Shown here piece after piece: positions 1-10,839 of a stretch of DNA of 64,000 nucleotides; the first letter of the stretch is position 1; each line of letters opens with the position of its first letter. Source of the DNA: Prionace glauca (lineage: Eukaryota; Chordata; Chondrichthyes; Carcharhiniformes; Carcharhinidae); assembly GCA_037974335.1 (NCBI GenBank), contig CM075760.1:42846103-42910102 (forward strand). The letters run 5' to 3'. The position numbers and the translations under genes are program-made. The notes under the pieces were generated by a model, which saw only the letters and a list, made by a program, of their open reading frames with translations, was not told where the DNA came from and did not search any database.

Positions 1-157
1 GGGGCAGCAGTGGTAATCATTGTGCCATAATGCCGCTCCTGTGGGATTTCTCGACCCCAATTTCGTACTCCGACCCCATAATCTTTGGTCCGTTTCCCAA
101 GCAGAAATCCATCTATCTCTGACTTAAACATAATGATGCCCTCTATTTCTAAGATAT

Positions 158-1349
158 TCATGGCTGATTATCTCTTTTTCTACAGTCGTTCCTTATCACT
201 GGTATATACTTTTGCTGAGCAGTGTGAAAGATCGCTTTGAAAGTCCTCCACTGTTCCTCAATTGTCCCACTATAAAGTTTTTGTTCCCAGTCTACCTTCA
301 CCAATTCCTCCCTCTTCCCTTTGTCGTCTCCTTGTTTGAGCAATAAAATAGTGGTTTTGGATTTAACCTTCTCATGCTTCATCTGTATTTTAAATTCAAC
401 CGTAATGAGATCACTTCTTCCAAGAGGATCCCTAACTGCAAGATTATTTACATCTCATCTTTATTCCATCTCATTTACAGGACCAGATCTAGGATAGATT
501 GCTCCCTTGTAGGTTCCATTGAATACTGTTCAAGGAAGCTATTGCAGATCCAGTCTATGAACGCCTCCTCGTGGCTGCCTTGACTGACCTGGTTTGACCA
601 ATTGATATTTAGATTAAAGTCCCCCATGATAAGTGCTGTACCATTTTTACATGCATCAGTTATTTCTTCGTTTAATACTCGCCCCACTATGATGTCATCA
701 TTTGGCAGCGTATAGACTACGCCTAGCAATGACCTTTTCTCTTCACTATTTCTAATCTCCACACAAATGGATTCAATATTTTCTCCATAAAACCCATGTT
801 ATTTCTCACTACTGCCCTGATATCATTCTTAAAATTCAGGTACAGCACCTCATTTACCTTTCTGTCGGTCCCTTTGAACAGCCTGAATCCCCTGGATATT
901 TAACTCCCAGTTGTGACCATCCTGCAACCACGCCTCTGTAATGGCCAACAAATCATACTTGTTCGCAATGATTTGCGCTGTCAACTCACTTACCTTGTTT
1001 CGAATACTACGAGCATTCAGATAAAGTGGCTTTATACTAGTTTTTATAGTTTCTTTTTGAATTCTAACACTTCCATTAATAACATCTCCTGAGTTCTCCT
1101 TCCTCTTAACCTTGTTCCTGATTATTGACGTAGTTGGATCATTGTCCCCACATTTTGTCCTTTCTCCCTCCTTCTCGGATTCCTTACATAGGTTCCCGTC
1201 CTCCTGACTGACTGCCCAGTGTTTTCAGGGATTATCCCACTCTCCTTTTTATAATTCAGCTGGAAAATTAACAACCTCATATCCTCTGCCAGCAATCCCA
1301 TATCCAAGGAGTATTGAAAGATTATCGTCAGCAAACCCACTATTTCCAC
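158..1349 (-). mobile_element. CR1-clade LINE fragment, endonuclease region (unit 1)
   Basis: Read on the minus strand, 1349 down to 158 gives a LINE 5' segment, then an APE-type endonuclease domain with the recognisable blocks GVVYTLPN, ALIMGDFNL and the C-terminal PTREQSILDLVL, then the start of the linker before the reverse transcriptase (VDWEQ...EEQWRTFK). Several frame breaks separate the blocks, so it is an old, inactive copy. The receptor's first exon lies just downstream on the other strand. Confidence 0.85.
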
Positions 1350-1625
1350 TATTTCTGCCCTCAGTGACCATCATATATCCCACACCAGTGAAGAAATATT
1401 TGATTGTGATATAAAATGTTTTGGATTGAAATGTGTTAACTGAACTTGTTTGTTCTGTGACTGTAATTAATGTCAGTCTCCATGGATCCCAAATGTGCCA
1501 CTGGAGGGTTTCCCTTTTTCATTAATAAGGGCCTCCTTTCAGAGTGATACCCCATAATGTTAGCAGCAGGATCAACTCTGGTACTGACAGGAACCAACCG
1601 TTCCAGAAAGAGGGGGAAGTACGAT

Positions 1626-1835
1626 CGGAGTCTGAGAACAAGAGACTGGAATCTTCCAACAGTGTATCAGAATCTGAGAACAAGAGGTTGGAAGCTTCCA
1701 ATAATGGATCAGAATCTGAGAACAATGGATTGGAATGTTACAACAATGGATCAGAATCTCAGAACCATAGAACGGAATGTTACAACAGTGAATCAGAATC
1801 TGAGAATAAAAGATTGGAATGTCCCACTAATGGAC
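1626..1835 (+). repeat. 42-bp minisatellite, five units (unit 1)
   Basis: Five 42-bp repeats, each starting near CAGAATCTGAGAACAA and ending near ATGGAT. Because 42 is a multiple of three and no stop occurs, two plus-strand frames and one minus-strand frame stay open across it. One plus frame gives 14-aa repeats of the QNLRT..W type and runs straight into the receptor exon; the other gives SESENKRLE repeats. It lies immediately 5' of, or inside, receptor exon 1. Confidence 0.92.
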
Positions 1836-1968
1836 AGGGGTTTATCCCAGGCACTGTTATATCTTTCTGAATATAGTGATTGGCTGTCCTTAGCACTGCG
1901 GATCTACTTTATACTTCACATTATTCAAGCAGGTTACTATCCCACCCTGGCTATTGTTGGTGTCCCTT
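1830..1968 (+). CDS. GPR139-like receptor copy 1, exon 1
   Basis: Short first exon of a class A GPCR. From ATG 1830 it encodes 46 aa ending in AGYYPTLAIVGVP, the start of TM1, the pattern of GPR139-type receptors whose exon 1 ends at the GVP-N junction. The donor is T|GTAAGT at 1969 in phase 1. The split codon T+TG gives Leu, so the junction reads GVP-L-NIVTIVIL when joined to exon 2 at 14430. The frame stays open upstream to another ATG at 1557, through the 42-bp repeats; that start would add 91 residues and is atypically long for the family, so I prefer 1830 but cannot decide. Total length would be 346 aa (or 437). Confidence 0.78.
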
Positions 1969-2156
1969 GTAAGTATCCCCTATCTCTTATTTATTGGGCA
2001 AACTATTTAACTTCATGTCTATTCTTGCCGTTTACTTTGTTGAAGATGGAAGCCATTGTTTTCTGTTCCCATCACAAACTCTGTTCCCGGCCCACCTGAC
2101 TTCACTGCCACCCCCCAGCCCATATCGGATTTGGGATGAGCCCATACACATGATTT

Positions 2157-2490
2157 TAGGTGGCATGGTGGCAGAGTGGTTAGCAGTGTTGCCTCGCAGA
2201 GCAGGGACACGTGTTCGATTCCCAGTTTGGGTCATTGTCTGTGTGCAGATTGCATGCTCTCCCCGTGTCTGCGTGAGTCTCCTCCAGTTTCGTCCCACAT
2301 TCCAAGGATATGCGTGTTAGGTACACTGGCTGTGCAAATTTCTCCCTTACTTTCCCAGGATTCGTAGGTTAGAGGGATTAGCGGGATAGATAAGAGGGGT
2401 TACTGGGAAACGGCCTGGGTGGAATTCTGGGCCTGCAGACTCGATGGGCTGAATGGCCTCCTTCTGCACTGTAGGATTTTATGATTTCTA
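2157..2490 (+). mobile_element. tRNA-derived SINE, plus strand (unit 1)
   Basis: Starts with a tRNA-like head: box A-like GTGGCAGAGTGGTTAGCA and box B GTGTTCGATTCCC, followed by the typical elasmobranch SINE body (GTCTGCGTGAGTCTCCTCC, CTCGATGGGCTGAATGGCC) and a tail at CTGCACTGTAGGATTTTATG. It lies in the receptor intron, 190 bp past exon 1. It resembles HE1-type SINEs, but the subfamily is not certain. Confidence 0.85.
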
Positions 2491-3093
2491 TCTGTAAGCC
2501 TTTTGATTTGAAGGGATTTCTGTCCCCATGTTCTCTCCATCTCCAATCCAGTTCACAGCCATCTCCACCACAGTAGACATTTCCATCTCTGCATCAGACC
2601 AGCTACTGAATAAATCCTTGCCTGTATCATAGGTAAATCCCGACTAGATTATTCCACCGTTCACATAGCTCTTGTTACAATGCTGCAAAAAACATCACAT
2701 CATCTGAAATCCTGTTTCCCATCCCCTAACTTTCACGGTGCTGCATTCACCCATTATCACTGTCCCACATCTGTCCCCGTTCTGGCAGAAGCTCCATTTT
2801 AATATTCTCATTATTAAGTTTGGATCCTTCCATGGTCTCACTCCATCAATTAATCTAATTTCCCTGCCCATTTCCCATATCCCTGTAAAAGGATCCCATT
2901 CAGTTACTTATCCAATTCCCTCTTTAAAGTCAATATGTTTCACTCTCTATCTCTCCCTGCCGATGGAGCCGGATTTATAATACTTAAAACCACAAAACAG
3001 TGCGGGGCATGCAGTTATTTATTGCCTAAAATAAAATCTCTTGGACAGAAGTTTGAGAACAGGAAACAAGACGCAGGAATAAATGGGCCAAAG
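2491..3093. other. Intron sequence without recognised feature (unit 1; also 23301-23896 and 41573-42166)
   Basis: Between the plus-strand SINE and the next CR1 copy I see only short, non-homologous open frames and no splice-bounded exon, RNA gene or repeat I can name. The stretch is kept at near full length in all three units. Confidence 0.5.
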
Positions 3094-4221
3094 AATCATA
3101 GAATCTACAGCATGGAGACAGGCCCTTGGCCCAAACTGCTCCACGTCGACCAAAATGTCCATCTAAGCTAACCCCATTTGCCTGTATTTGGCCCATATCC
3201 CTTTAAACATAAGAACATAAGAATTAGGAGCAGGAGTCAGCCATTTGGCCCCTTGAGCCTGCTCCGCCATTCAATGAGATCATGGCTGATCTTTTCGTGG
3301 ACTCAGTTCCATTTATCCGCCCTCTCACCATAATCCTTAATTTCTTTACAGTTCAAAGATTTATCGATCCACGCCTTAAAAGCATTAAATGAGGTGGTCT
3401 CAACTGCTTTACTGATCGAGGAATTCTACCTTTCGTATCGATATATCTGTCCAAATGCCTTTTAAATTTTGTCCGTGTCCTGCCTCAACCACTTACTCTG
3501 GCAGCTCATTGCACATACGTATCACCCTCTGTTTAAAAAAATGTTCCAAAAGTTCCCATTAATTATTTCCCCTTTTAGGTTAAACCTGTGCCGGTTAGTT
3601 CTCGAATCCCCAACCCGGGGAAAACTTTGAGTGCATTCACCCAATCCATGCCTCTCGTGATTTTATACTCATCTATAAGATCACCTCAGTCTCCTATGCT
3701 ACAAAGAGAGAAGTCTAGTTTGTACAATCTCTCCATATAATTCAGTCTTTTGAGTCCTGGCAACATCCTTGTAAATCTCCTGTGTGCTGTCTCCAGTTTA
3801 ATAACATTTTTCCTACAGCAAGGCGACCAGAACTGAACACAATACTCCAGGTGCGGTCTCACCAACACCCTGTACAACTGCAGCATGACTTCCCAATTTC
3901 TATACTCAATGCCCTGTCTGATGAAGCTCAGCATGCCAAAATCCTTCTGCACTGCCTTATCTACCTTTATACAACAGTGCACCTGAACTCCAGGATTCCT
4001 CTGTGCCAAAATATTCCCGAAGATCCTACCATTTACTATGAAAGTCGAACCTTGATTTGACTTTCCATAATGTAACGCCTCACACTTATCTGTATTGATC
4101 CCCATTTGCCATTTCTCGGTAGACTTCCCCAGATGATCAAAGTCCTGCTGCAATTTTTGATAACGTTCCGCGCTGTCGACAATAGGACCTATTTTATTGT
4201 AATTTTCTAATTTTGTAATGT
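3094..4221 (-). mobile_element. CR1-clade LINE 3' half, minus strand, with a second CR1 nested in it (unit 1)
   Basis: Minus-strand reading gives the C-terminal part of a reverse transcriptase ORF (EKWQMGINTDKCEALHYGKS, LVRPHLEYCVQFWSP, RRFTRMLPGLKRL) and, towards 3094, its 3' end. A second CR1 3' end with an ATAAGAAC tail, also minus, sits inside at about 3207-3430. Order of events: host LINE first, nested copy later, both before the cassette was duplicated. Confidence 0.82.
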
Positions 4222-4830
4222 GACAAGTAGTGCACCACAGGGATCGTCGAAAAGAGGGATCTTGGAGGTCAGATGTACTGTTCTCTGAAGGTGAAGTCAC
4301 AGTTAGATAGGGCAATGAAGAAGGCTTCTGGCATGCTGGCCTTCATCGGTCAGGGCATTGACTATAGAAGTTGGGAAGTTATGTTACTGTTGCACAGGAC
4401 ATTGGTGAGACTGCGCCTGGAGTATTCTGCTCGCCTTGCTATAGGAAGAATGTTATTAAACTGGAGACAGTGCAGAAGACATTTACAAGGGTGTTGCCAG
4501 GACTCAAAGGACTGAGTTATAGGGAAAGACTGGACAGGCTAGGACTTATTTCATTGGAGCGCAGGAGACTGAGGGGGATCTTGTAGAGGTGTATGCGATC
4601 ATGACAGCCATGGATAGGGTAAATGCGCTTAATGTTTTTCCTAGGGATCAGTGCTGGAGCCTCGACTTTTTGCAATTTATATGAATGACTTGGATGAAGG
4701 GACTGAAGGTACGGTTGCTAAATTTGCTGACAACAATAGAGAGGAATTAAATTGTGAAGTGGATTTGAGGAGGCGACAAATTGAAGTAGATAGGTTAAAT
4801 GAGTGGGAAAACTGTGGAAATTGGAAACAA
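4222..4830 (+). mobile_element. Scrambled CR1-clade LINE piece, plus strand (unit 1)
   Basis: Plus-strand reading begins with RT motif TSSAPQGS, jumps to a C-terminal block (ASGMLAFIGQGI, FTRVLPGLKGLSYRERLDRL), then returns to the interrupted RT core (VLEPRLFAIYMNDLDEG, AKFADN). The C-terminal block interrupts the RT between its GS and VL residues, bounded by AGGGATC at 4239-4245 and 4643-4649. AKFADN stands where the catalytic FADD is expected. It abuts the minus-strand LINE head to head. Confidence 0.78.
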
Positions 4831-4839
4831 AAACAAAAT

Positions 4840-4983
4840 GCTGGAAAATCTCAGCAGGTCTGGCTGTATCTGTAAGGAGAGAAAACAACTGATGTTTCAT
4901 GGCCAGATAACCCTTTGGACGCAAAACATCAGCTCTATTCGCTTCCGATAGATGCTGCCAGACTTGTTGAGATTTTTCACCAT
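4840..4983. repeat. Hairpin-forming inverted repeat (unit 1)
   Basis: Arms of about 58 nt (4840-4897 and 4924-4983) are imperfect reverse complements: GCTGGAAAATCTCAGCAGG pairs with the GAGATTTTTCACC side, and AACTGATGTTT with AAACATCAGCT. The loop is about 26 nt. No coding frame. It may be a non-autonomous foldback element; the family is unknown to me. Confidence 0.8.
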
Positions 4984-5040
4984 TTTCTCTTTTGATTTCA
5001 GATTCCAGCATCCGCAGTAATTTAATTTCTGCCCTCAACA

Positions 5041-5822
5041 ACTGATGAGAAATATTAATTTAGGATCTCATTCATCTTTCGTGGATCCGCACATAGATAA
5101 CCTTGTTGATCCTTAACAGAGCCTATTTTCTCCCTTATTACTCTTTTATTCTTTATGTATTTGTAGAAGCTCTTTGGATTCTCCTTTGCGTCATCTACCA
5201 AAACAATTTCATGTTCCCTTTTTTCCCTCCTGATTTATGTCTTAACACCGGTCCTCCACCCCCTATAATCTTCAAGAGATTCACTTGATCCCAGCTGTCT
5301 ATGTACGTCAAATGCCTCTTTCTCTTCTTGACCCTCAATATCTCGACTCGTCCAGGGTTCCCTGCTTCTGCCAGGCTTGCTCTTCACTCTAAGAGGAATG
5401 TATTTACCCTGAACCCTGATTAACACACCTTTGAAAGCATACCACTTACCAGATGTCCCTCTGCTTTCCCACAGACTTCCTCAATTAACTTTTGAAAGTT
5501 CCTGCCTGATATAATCAAAATTGGCCTTGCCCCAATTTGGAATTTTAACTTTGGGACAGACCAATCATTGTCCATAGCTATCTTAAAACCAAGAGAATTA
5601 TGGCCATTGGTCCCAAAGTGATTCCCCACTCACACTTCTGTCACCTGCCCTTCCTTATTTCCCAAGCGGAGGTCAAGTTTTGCCCCCTGTCTAGTTGAGC
5701 CATCCACAAACTGAATGAGAAACTCCTCCTGAATACATTCAACAAAATACTTCAGATTAAGCTCCTCACAAAGATTAAATTTAAAGGGTAAGTCATGGCA
5801 AGAGAACTCAAATCCATCGTGC
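5041..5822 (-). mobile_element. CR1-clade LINE, endonuclease-to-RT linker (unit 1)
   Basis: On the minus strand, from high to low coordinates: endonuclease C-terminus (QFVDGSTRQGA), the GHNSLGFKIAMDND and VPKLKFQIGARP stretch, then the linker before the RT (SREPWTSRDIE). Broken by several frameshifts. A second CR1 3' end has inserted at its upper edge (5823). Confidence 0.78.
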
Positions 5823-6430
5823 GAACAAAGAACAAAGATACAGCACAGGAACAGGCGTTTGGGCCCTCCAAGTTGTCACTGACCATTCTGGTGACAGAAC
5901 TAAAACCCTTCCAGGGACCATGTCCCTCTACTCCCATCCCATTCATGTATTTGCTCACACGCTCCTTAAAAGTTGCTTGCTTTTATGCTTCCACTATCTC
6001 CCTTCGCAGTGAGTTCCAGGCACCCATCACCGTCCGTATAAAAAAAATGCCTCTGAACTTTGTCTCTTGCACCGCAAAAATATGCCCCCAGTAATTGACT
6101 CTTCGACTCTGAGAAAAAAGCTTCTCACTATCCATTCTGTCCATGTCCCTCGTAATTTTATAGACTTCTGTCAGTTCGCCTCTCAACCTGCGTCATTCGA
6201 GTGAGAACAAACTAAGTTTGGTCTCTGCTCTCCTCGTAGCAATTTCTCCCAGACAAGACAACATTCCGGTAGATCTTTTCTGTACCCTCTCCAAAGCGCC
6301 CACATCCTTCTGGCAGCCTGGCAACCAGAATTGAACACTGTCTTCCAAGTATGGCTTTGCATGCTACCTGTGTTCCATATGGGAATGCGGGGACATAGCC
6401 AGTGCGTCGGCCTAGCATGGGTGCATGAAG
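5823..6430 (-). mobile_element. CR1 3' end with GAACAAA tail repeats (unit 1)
   Basis: A different CR1 subfamily in minus orientation: tail GAACAAAGAACAAAG at the low-coordinate end, then C-terminal blocks RGELTEVYKITRDMDRMDSEKLFS, MGAWNSLRREIVEAE and FKERVSKYMNGMG in the matching frames. Truncated, frame broken. Confidence 0.8.
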
Positions 6431-6439
6431 TGTCTTCAG

Positions 6440-7166
6440 CTGCGCTCTTTCCACAATCGTTCACTTCCTCCACTGCCAACAAACAGTGATAGCCGTGTGT
6501 GCCATCGTCAAGATGCACCACAGGAACTCACTAAGGCTCTTGGAAGTTCGGGTTTCGGAACTGGAGCGGCACCTGGCGATGCTGTGGAGTATCTGCGAAG
6601 CAAGAATATCGTGGCCACAACAATAAGAGAGGCAGTCACACCACACGGTAAGATTCCACAGACAGGAAGGGAATGGATGACAGACAGGCAGAGAAAGAGG
6701 ATAACAGTCAGGCAGAGAAAGAAGAGAACAATTCCCTACTCAATAGATATACTATTTGTGATCCCTGTTGAGACGAAAGGTCTCTCAAGGGAAAACAGCA
6801 AAGCCAAGTATCATTGAACTGGAGTCAGTTCTGCGGCAGAGTGAAATAGGAAAAATTATGGCAATGCAACAATTATGGGGGATTCATTTGTAACAGATAG
6901 TTGTTTCTGTGTCGCAAACGAGACTCCAGTATGTTGCCTCCTTGATGCCGGAGTCAAGGATGTTTTAGAGCCGTTGCAGGATATGCTGGAGGGGGACGGT
7001 GAACAGCCAATGTTGTGGTACATATTGGTACAAATGACATCGGTAAATAAAAAGTGGTGAGGTCCTTAAAGAAGAATATAGGGAGTTCGGAAGAAAGTTG
7101 AAAAGCAGAACCGGAAATGTGGCGATCTCAAGAATACTACCAGTGCAACGTGCTGCTCAGAATAGA
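6440..7166 (+). mobile_element. CR1 ORF1 fragment with SGNH-hydrolase-like blocks (unit 1)
   Basis: Plus strand. The region around 6530-6600 reads as a coiled, charged ORF1-type segment (RVSELERHLAMLWS). Near 6875 a GDS block (MGDSFVTDS) is followed by VCCLLDAGVKDV, then LQDMLEGDGEQP, and in another frame GTNDIG, the order expected for blocks I and III of the esterase-like ORF1 domain known from CR1 LINEs. Frameshifted and inactive. Confidence 0.72.
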
Positions 7167-7604
7167 GGCTGAATAAACTAGGCTTGTACTCGTTAGAGTT
7201 TAGAAGAATGAGGGGAGATCTCATTGAGACGTATAAGATGATGAATGGGATGGATAGGATAGAGGTGGAGAGACTCTTCCCGCTCATAAAAGACAGTAGG
7301 ACTAGGGAGCACAGCCTCAAGATAAAGGGGGGGGGGGCGGTTTAGAACAGAGTTGAGGAGGAACTTCACTCAAAGGGTGGTGAATCTCTGGAATTCTCTG
7401 CCCGTTGAAGTGGTGGAGGCTGCCTCGCTAAATATTTTTAAGAAACGGGTTGATGGGTTTTTGATAAGAGAAGGGATTAAGGGTTATGGGGAGAGGGCAG
7501 GAAGGTGGAGCTGAGTCACGACACATCAGCCATGATCTTATTGAACGGCGGGGCAGGCTCGAAGGGCCAGATGGCCTACTCCTGCTCCTATTTCTTATGT
7601 TCTT
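7167..7604 (+). mobile_element. CR1 3' fragment, private to unit 1
   Basis: A 438-bp, 5'-truncated CR1 in plus orientation: C-terminal ORF2 coding (EFRRMRGDLIETYKMMNGMD, RVVNLWNSLPVEVVEA) and tail TTCTTATGTTCTT. Units 2 and 3 keep the empty site CAGAATAGAATTAGCAGG, so the insertion postdates the duplication. The junctions are blunt, with no target-site duplication. Confidence 0.92.
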
Positions 7605-8565
7605 ATTAGCAGGATATCTCGGATGAACTTCCAACAGAGGAAATTCTCGGAGCAGTGACTCAGTCACTTCGACTGTACTGTAGGTATTCACAGAACCCTC
7701 CAGTGACAAACTGGAGGAAGACACAGAGAATACAGTGGGATGTAGATAGACTGGAAAATTGGGTGGAAAAATGGAACTTAATCCAGACAAATACGAGGTG
7801 AAGCATTTTGGTAGATCCATTTCAGGTGGGAGATACAAAATAAATGGCAGAACCATCAGGAGCATAGATACACAGAGAGGCCTGGGGGTAGATGTCCACA
7901 GATTCATTAAAGTAGAAGCCAGGTGGAAAAGGTGGTGAAGAAAGCATGTGTCAAGCTTGTCTTCACCGGACCATGCATCGAGTATAAAGATTGGCAAATT
8001 ATTTTACAGTTGTATAAAACATTGGTTAGGCCTCATTTGGAATACTGCATGCAATTCTGGTTCACCACACTATCAAAAGGATGTGGAGGCTTTGGGGAGG
8101 GTGCAGAAAAAGATTTGCCAGGATGTTTCCTGATGTGGAGGGTATTAACTATTAGGAAAAATTGAAAAAAACTGGGATTGTTCTTTCTGGAAAGGAAGAA
8201 GCTGAGGGGGGACCTGATGGAAATTTATGTAATTATGTGAGGCAGAGATAGGGTGAACAGTTGGAAGCTTTTTTTCCCCCCCAGGGCTGAAGTGACAATT
8301 ACAAGGAGGCACAAGTTCAAGATAAGGGGGAAAAGGTTCAGTGAAGATGTGTAGGGACGTTTTTTACACAGAGGGTGGTGGAGGCCTGGAGTGTGAGGTG
8401 GTTGAGGCCGGTAGTGAGCCACATTGATGAGTCATCTTGATAGGCATATGAACAAACAATAGAGAGTTACAAGCGGTTGGTTTATACCGGAAAATGCGAT
8501 TGGCACAGGTCTGGAGGGCCGAAGAGCGTGTCCTGTGCTGTACTGTCCTTTATTTTTTTATTTGA
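7605..8565 (+). mobile_element. CR1-clade LINE ORF2 C-terminus and 3' end (unit 1)
   Basis: Plus strand. Encodes the RT tail (KMELNPDKYEVKHFGRS, LYKTLVRPHLEYCMQFW) and then the 3' region ending in the LINE-type sequence around GGAGGGCCGAAGAGCG and TGTGCTGTACTGTCCTTTA. Broken in frame near 7920. Confidence 0.8.
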
Positions 8566-9425
8566 GATCATTTAGCAGAGGCAGCAGAAGAGGATTCTAA
8601 TGTTCAGTGTCTCCTTCTCTGTTCCTTCCTCCTGTCAAACTGGTTTAAACTCTTCCCAATCGCACGCGTAAACCTATTCACAAGGACGTTGGCCCTAGTG
8701 TGGTTCAGGTGCAGGTCGTCGCTTTTGTACGCGTCCTAACTCACCTCGAAACGGTTCCAGAGATCTAGGAATCTAAAACCTGAACGCTTGCACCAACTCT
8801 TGACTCGTATGGAGATGAAATAGGATGTTTATCTGTCCTATTTTCCTATTTCTGTACTCGTTAGCATGTGGCACTTGGAGCAATTCAGGGATTACAGCCT
8901 TCTGAGGTCCTGCTTTTTAATCCACTGCTGAGCTCACTGTACTCTTGACGAAACGGCTCATTCTTCAGTTTGATTGTTAGATTGCTGGTACCGACAAATA
9001 CCACGCCCCCTAACTCATCACAATCCCTTTCAAGATACCCTGCAGCCATTCGTTCATATTCCTGGCCCTGGCACCAGGGAGGCAGCACACAATCCTGGAG
9101 TCATGTCTTCGGCTACGGAAATTCTGAATGCACTCATCTGAGGGACCAGCGTCCTTACCAGCATCCGAATGGAATCCCCATTAGTAACCTGGGGAGGCTC
9201 CTGCATTACCTGCCTGTTCTTTCTCGATTGTCCGATGGTTTCCCATTCCCTTCTTCGCTCCAGTGCCTTGCTCTGTGGTGTGACCACTTCTCAAAACGGA
9301 CTATCCATGTAAATCCCAGCCTCATCAATGCACCCAAATATATTGAACTGTCGCCGAAACTTTGAAACCCTGAGCTCCAGTTTGTACAGCTGGGAGCACT
9401 TCTTGAACATGTGGTCATCTGGTCA
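8566..9425 (-). mobile_element. Second CR1 ORF1 fragment, minus strand (unit 1)
   Basis: Minus strand, 9425 to 8566: KWSHHRAR, then LPPWCQGQEYERM, AAGYLERDCDELGGVVFVGTSNL and FRQEYSELSSGLKSRT. VGTSNL stands where CR1 ORF1 esterase-like domains have GTND, and the following EYSEL and KSRT positions agree. A different copy, and opposite in strand, to the ORF1 piece at 6440-7166. Confidence 0.68.
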
Positions 9426-9428
9426 TCT

Positions 9429-10075
9429 CATAAGAACATAAGAACATAAGAAATAGGAGCAGGAGTAGGCCATCTAGCCCTTCGAGCCTGCCCCACCATT
9501 CAATAAGATCATGGCTGATCTGAAGTGGATCAGTTCCACTTTTCCGCTCTCTCCCCATAACCCTTAATCCCCTCTCTTATCAGAAACCTATCTACCCGCG
9601 TCTTAAATATATTTAGCGAGGCAGCCTCCACCACTTCAACGGGCAGAGAATTCCAGAGATTCACCACCCTTTGAGTGAAGAAGTTCCTCCTCAACTCCGG
9701 TCTAAACATATCTTGAGGCTGTGCCCTCTAGTTCTGCTATCCTTTCTAAGCGGGCAGCATCTCTCTACCTCTACCCTATCCGTCCCCTTCATTATCTTAT
9801 ACGTCTCTATAAGATCCACCCCCCCTCATCCTTCAAAATTCCAACGAGTACAGACCCAGTCTATTTAATCTCTCTTCATAGTCCAACCCCCTCATCTCCG
9901 GTATCAGCCTAGTGAACCTTCTCTGCACTCCCTCCAAGGCCAATATATCCTTCCGCAAGCGCAGCGACCAAAACTGCACCCAGTACTCCAGCTGCCGCCT
10001 CACTAGTACCCTGACAGTTGCAGCAAATCCTCCCTACTTTGATATTCTATCCCCCTCGCTATGAAGGCCAAATCT
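9429..10075 (-). mobile_element. CR1 3' end with ATAAGAAC tail (unit 1)
   Basis: Minus-strand CR1, tail repeats (CATAAGAA) at 9429-9452, followed by 3' UTR and the ORF2 C-terminal coding (LYRVLVR, LEYCVQFW-type stretch near 9970-10030). Frame broken. Confidence 0.87.
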
Positions 10076-10238
10076 CAGACATTGTCAGCATCCAGGACAT
10101 ATGACAAGCTGCAGATTCCTTTTGGCTGCCCTCACCTGTCATGTCTTAAATGTAAAATTTACATGTAAGACCAGAACAAATCTAGATACAGATCAAAATA
10201 ATACTTTTCGCAATAAATAATACATTTATTTTCACAGA

Positions 10239-10795
10239 ACCACAGAATACTACAGGGCAGAAGAGACTTTTCTGCGCAACGACTCTCCACCGATGCATGA
10301 AAGGCCCCAACTTTCCCACCTCATCTCACTTGCCAGCACTTGACCCATTGCCATGAATGTTATTACATACCAAGTACTCATCCAGGTACTTTTTTAAATG
10401 ATGTGAGGCATCCCACTTCCAGAATCCCCCAAGGCAGCACTTTCCAGACCGTCACCACCCTCTGTGTAAAATTTCTGGAAATCCCCTCTGTACCTCCCAC
10501 CCTTCACTTTTAATTCGTGTCCCTCATAACTAACCCTTCAACGAAAGACAACAGTTGCTCCCTATCCGTTTTGTACATACCCCTCATGATCTTGCACACT
10601 TCATTCAGTCGCCCCTCAGTCTTCTCTGCTCTAATGAAAACAACTCAAGCCTACAACATCTCTTCACAAATTAAATGTTCCATCTCAGGCAGCATCCTGG
10701 TACATCTCCTGTGCATTCACTCCAGAGCGCTCTTTTTAGGTTCAGCTATTTAAACACTGGTCCTGCTATCAGTTCTCATGAACTAATCAGCTTAC
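10239..10795 (-). mobile_element. CR1/L2-type LINE 3' region, minus strand (unit 1)
   Basis: Starts at ACCACAGAATACTACAGGGCAG, the 3'-end pattern of a second LINE family. The minus strand then reads RNFTQRVVTVWK-like and EQRRLRGD-like scraps of the ORF2 C-terminus. Old and heavily frameshifted. Confidence 0.7.
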
Positions 10796-10839
10796 ATTTT
10801 CCTGAGGCGTCACTCCTGGATTTTGTTCAAACTCAGCAT

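Noticed and set aside
1522-1725. Minus-strand serine/aspartate-rich repeat protein across the 42-bp minisatellite
   Set aside because: A 42-bp period without stops keeps any frame open. There is no other coding evidence, and the plus strand carries the receptor exon.
1544-1870. Plus-strand SESENKRLE repeat protein
   Set aside because: It is the second open frame over the same minisatellite and ends before the receptor exon. The frame that joins the receptor is preferred.
6425-6817. 130-codon plus-strand frame conserved in the units
   Set aside because: It crosses from CR1 3' sequence into the ORF1 fragment in a frame that does not give the expected LINE blocks. Treated as part of the LINE remnant.
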